16,072 bases of DNA from Spirochaetaceae bacterium (lineage in GTDB: Bacteria > Spirochaetota > Spirochaetia > Treponematales > Treponemataceae), in the NCBI GenBank assembly GCA_031290725.1, contig JAITMZ010000046.1, forward strand, positions 1 to 16,072. The letters are read 5' to 3'. The translations under genes and the position numbers were made by a program. Below, one piece after another: positions 13,395 to 16,072 of the stretch. Positions within the stretch are counted from its first letter, which is position 1; each line of letters opens with the position of its first letter. The notes under the pieces were generated by a model, which did not search any database, had not been told where the DNA came from, and worked only from the letters and a program-made list of their open reading frames with translations.

Positions 13395-14504
13395 ATGAAT
13401 ATATTGATCCTTGGGGGCGGGAAAAGCGGCGAACACGAGGTGTCCCTGGTGTCAGCGGCGTCCATTGCCCGGCATATCGACACGGTCCGGCACACCGTGC
13501 ATCTGGGGGGCATCGCCAAGGACGGCAGGTGGTATCTCCTGGGGGATGGGGAGCTCTCCCGCCTCCGGGGCGACGAAACGGCTGCCTTCCGAATCAGCGG
13601 CAACGAGCAAGAACTGGTGGTGCGCCCCGGCGCGGGGATCGCCCTGGCAAGAGGGGGCAGCCTGGCAGTCGACGTGGTCTTCCCGGCCCTCCACGGCACC
13701 TTCGGGGAGGACGGTACCATCCAGGGGCTGCTGGAGTGCGCGGGCCTTCCCTACGTGGGCTGCGGCGTCATGGCCAGCGCTGTGGCTATGGACAAGGAAA
13801 AAACCAAAATTCTCTGGTCCCACGCCGGGCTTCCGGTGGTGCCTTGGGTGTGCCTGTGCCGGGCCGACCTGGACACCGGGGGGATGCGGGAAAAAGCCGC
13901 CCAAGCCGAGGCGCGGTTCGGCTATCCCGTCTTCGTGAAACCTGCCTGTACCGGCAGTTCCGTGGGCATCACCAAAACGAAAAACCGTGAAGAATTGGAA
14001 GCGGCCGTCCTGGAGGCTTTCACCTGGGACAACAAGGTAATTCTGGAAAAGGGGATGAATGCCCGGGAAATCGAGTGTTCCGTCACCGGAAATAGCGTAC
14101 TGGACCACCAGGCGGTGATGCACGAAGCCGGGGAAGTGGTGCCCCACGCTGAATTCTACGACTACAACGCCAAGTACATCGACCCCGACGGTGCCGCGCT
14201 GCTGATACCCGCACCCCTTGGGTGCGCCCAGCGGGAACTCATCGCGTACATTGCCCGGCTGGCCTACGCTGCGCTGGACTGCTCCGGGCTGGCACGGGTG
14301 GACTTTTTTTTGGACAAGGGCTCCGGCGACATCTATCTGAACGAGATCAACACCATGCCCGGCTTCACGGCGATCAGCATGTTCCCCAAGATGTGCGCCG
14401 CAGCGGGGGTTGCCTACCCTGATCTCATAGAACTGCTTCTGCAAGACGCGGTGAGGCGTTTCCGGGCATTCCAATCCCTCCGCACCGACTGGATTACGGA
14501 CTAG
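13395..14504 (+). CDS. ddl: D-alanine--D-alanine ligase
   Basis: This 369-residue ATP-grasp enzyme joins two D-alanines for the peptidoglycan pentapeptide. MNILILGGGKSGEHEVSLVSA at the N-terminus carries the conserved Glu (E14) that positions the first D-Ala. HGTFGEDGTIQG lies at 100-111 and FVKPACTGSSVGI at 180-192. The omega-loop reads FYDYNAKY, with Tyr261 where D-Ala-D-lactate ligases usually have Phe, which supports ordinary D-Ala-D-Ala specificity. Mg ligands are D303, E317 and N319 in LNEINTMPGFT. The start at 13395 is set by GGAGG five bases upstream and by the conserved first residues. The open frame extends 23 codons upstream through the promoter and into the IS repeat, which is not coding. 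murD follows after three bases. Confidence 0.95.
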   Translation: MNILILGGGKSGEHEVSLVSAASIARHIDTVRHTVHLGGIAKDGRWYLLGDGELSRLRGDETAAFRISGNEQELVVRPGAGIALARGGSLAVDVVFPALHGTFGEDGTIQGLLECAGLPYVGCGVMASAVAMDKEKTKILWSHAGLPVVPWVCLCRADLDTGGMREKAAQAEARFGYPVFVKPACTGSSVGITKTKNREELEAAVLEAFTWDNKVILEKGMNAREIECSVTGNSVLDHQAVMHEAGEVVPHAEFYDYNAKYIDPDGAALLIPAPLGCAQRELIAYIARLAYAALDCSGLARVDFFLDKGSGDIYLNEINTMPGFTAISMFPKMCAAAGVAYPDLIELLLQDAVRRFRAFQSLRTDWITD

Positions 14505-14507
14505 CAC

Positions 14508-16040
14508 ATGTCCAATGCCGCCGTGCTGCCGGGGAAAGATGCCCCCCAAGACGCTTGCCAGAAAATTTGCGAAGTGAACGCACCCGTGCAGGCAGCGCCC
14601 CATGTGTATCCGCCGGGATGCGCCTTTCACAGCCTGACGGATATCGCCGGCAAAAAAATCACCGTCATGGGTCTGGGGCTGAACCACGGCGGCGAAGAAT
14701 CCGCTCGCTTTTTCCTGGCCCACGGCGCCGCGCTCACGGTGACGGACACCCGGACCCGCGCCGAACTGCTTGCCGCCGTTGAGGCCCTGGAAGCGGAAGG
14801 CGGGAACTTGCGCTTCGTGCTGGGGGAGCATCGCATCCCGGATTTCGCCGATGCCGACGTGGTGATCAAGAATCCCGGCATCAAATACGACGGCAATGAA
14901 TATCTCGCCGCTGCCCGGGCCATCGAAACGGACATTTCGGTGTTCCTGGCCTTCACCAAAGCGCCGGTCATCGCCGTCACGGGCAGCAAGGGCAAATCCT
15001 CTACCGCCAGCGCCGTCCATTTCTGCCTGTGCTGCGCCGGGTTTACCGCCTTTCTGGGAGGCAACATCACCGTGAATCCCCTCAGCTTCCTGTTGCGCAC
15101 CGGGCCTGACACGCCGGTGGTGCTGGAACTGTCCAGTTGGCAGCTTGCCGACCTCCGGGGGCGGGGCGTCCTGAAGCCCACAATCGCCGTAATCACCCCG
15201 ATTTTCGCGGATCATCAAAACTGGTATGGTGCCATGGCCCCCTATATCGCCGACAAAAAGCTCATCTACGCCGACCAGGACGATGGTGACTGGACGGTCT
15301 GTGCTGCTCAAGACCAATGGGCAGCCATTTTTGAACGCGAGACCCGGGGACGCTTCGTGCATATTCCGGAGTTGGAAGAGGCCGTGTCCCGGCAAGGGCA
15401 AAAACAGTCCCGATTGCCGGCCCCCAGCCTTCCGGCCATCCGGGTCCCCGGCGAACACAACCGGCGGAACGCCCTCACGGCGGCCACCGTGCTCTCCCTG
15501 CTGGGGGTTGCGCCGGATTCCGTCACCGCGGGTCTGGCCCAGTGGCCGGGGATTCCCCATCGCCTGGAGTATTTTCATACCTGGCAGCTCTGTGGCGGCC
15601 CGGAAGTGCGGTTTTACAATGATACCACCGCCACGGTCCCGGAAGCCGCCGCCGCCGCAATCCATGCCTTTGACCGGCCTGTGCATCTGGTCGCCGGCGG
15701 CACGGATAAGCACTGCGACTGGGCACCCCTGGCAGCAGCCTGCGGGGAAACGGCGTCGATTCATCTCCTGGCCGGCACCGGTACCGACCGCTTAACGCCG
15801 CTTTTGACTGGGGGAGGGACGGATTTTTACGGCCCCTACGATTCGCTGGATGCGCTTTTGGGTCATGTTCAGGCTTTTTTGCAAAAAATTCCGGGACGGG
15901 ACGCCCCGCAGACCGTGGTGTTTTCACCGGGGGCCACCTCCTTCGGGATGTTCAAAAATGAATTCGACCGGGGCGACACCTTCAAGGCGAAAGTGCGGGA
16001 GCAATTCTCCGCAAAGTCAAAGAAGGTTAAGAAGTTTTAG
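14508..16040 (+). CDS. murD: UDP-N-acetylmuramoyl-L-alanine--D-glutamate ligase
   Basis: MurD adds D-glutamate to UDP-MurNAc-L-Ala in the cytoplasm. The N-terminal Rossmann-like domain starts at KKITVMGLGLNHGGEESARF (49-68). The central ATPase has the P-loop TGSKGKSSTAS (158-168), a variant of the usual GTNGKST. ELSSWQL lies at 207-213, and ADKKLIY contains the lysine normally carbamylated. GEHNRRNALTA and YNDTTATVPEA complete the Mur-ligase signature. The protein has 510 residues, longer than the usual 430-460, chiefly because of about 48 residues before the Rossmann fold. The ATG at 14508 is three bases after the ddl stop with only a weak Shine-Dalgarno (ACGGA), so coupling to ddl is likely. 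A later GTG start, such as in EVNAPVQ, would shorten the extension. Murein ligase identity is firm; the exact start is not. Confidence 0.92.
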   Translation: MSNAAVLPGKDAPQDACQKICEVNAPVQAAPHVYPPGCAFHSLTDIAGKKITVMGLGLNHGGEESARFFLAHGAALTVTDTRTRAELLAAVEALEAEGGNLRFVLGEHRIPDFADADVVIKNPGIKYDGNEYLAAARAIETDISVFLAFTKAPVIAVTGSKGKSSTASAVHFCLCCAGFTAFLGGNITVNPLSFLLRTGPDTPVVLELSSWQLADLRGRGVLKPTIAVITPIFADHQNWYGAMAPYIADKKLIYADQDDGDWTVCAAQDQWAAIFERETRGRFVHIPELEEAVSRQGQKQSRLPAPSLPAIRVPGEHNRRNALTAATVLSLLGVAPDSVTAGLAQWPGIPHRLEYFHTWQLCGGPEVRFYNDTTATVPEAAAAAIHAFDRPVHLVAGGTDKHCDWAPLAAACGETASIHLLAGTGTDRLTPLLTGGGTDFYGPYDSLDALLGHVQAFLQKIPGRDAPQTVVFSPGATSFGMFKNEFDRGDTFKAKVREQFSAKSKKVKKF

Positions 16041-16072
16041 GGGTAAACCACTACTTTTTCCCTTCCTTATTT

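Noticed and set aside
13452..15764. A 770-codon open frame on the minus strand opposite ddl and murD
   Set aside because: It is antisense to two firmly identified genes, its translation is low-complexity G/H/R/Q-rich with no recognisable domain, and such frames arise from GC-biased codon use.
16038..16059. Possible terminator after murD (TAG GGG TAAA CCA CTA then CTTTTT)
   Set aside because: The stem is only five pairs with an internal G-A mismatch and the T-run is short; the window ends 13 bases later, so it cannot be judged.

Overview
This 16 kb window is a GC-rich bacterial chromosome segment of housekeeping and metabolic genes. One small mobile-element scar interrupts it. The organism is probably a spirochaete of the Treponema lineage. 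This is an inference from the style of the MurD (TGSKGKSS P-loop) and Ddl proteins and from the mix of a type III glutamine synthetase, a short ThiI and an iron-dependent alcohol dehydrogenase. It is not proven by any single marker, and an anaerobic Firmicute is the main alternative. TGA is used as a normal stop codon.

Layout. (a) 1-854, + strand: the end of an OpuC/ProV-type ABC transporter ATPase (CBS domain) and its permease, a compatible-solute uptake system. (b) 4934-899, - strand: leuC-leuD-ppk, a tight cluster encoding a two-subunit isopropylmalate/homoaconitate-type dehydratase and polyphosphate kinase. A strong promoter and a leader of about 120 nt precede leuC. (c) 8594-5140, - strand: gpmI (phosphoglycerate mutase), a small six-helix membrane protein resembling DUF6580, and thiI (tRNA 4-thiouridine synthetase). 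thiI appears to start at a TTG that overlaps the preceding stop as TTGA. (d) 10873-8783, - strand: glnN, type III glutamine synthetase. (e) 11107-12279, + strand: an iron-dependent alcohol dehydrogenase divergent from glnN. (f) 12280-13335: a decayed patch with a REP-like palindrome, a remnant resembling a PIN-domain toxin, and an internally deleted ISAs1-family element with perfect 21-bp terminal inverted repeats. (g) 13395-16040, + strand: ddl-murD, two cytoplasmic steps of peptidoglycan precursor synthesis, with their own promoter just beyond the IS end.

The most interesting signals are non-coding. The glnN leader has a good sigma-70 promoter, then an almost immediate strong hairpin followed by T7 upstream of the ribosome binding site. 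No minus-strand gene lies upstream of it, so it should be an attenuator. A competing 5' hairpin has a six-base loop with A at position 1 and G at position 4, the pattern of ANTAR-protein RNA targets. A perfect 10-bp inverted repeat lies between the divergent glnN and dehydrogenase promoters. I did not find a clearly undescribed multi-gene system; most of the coding content belongs to known families.
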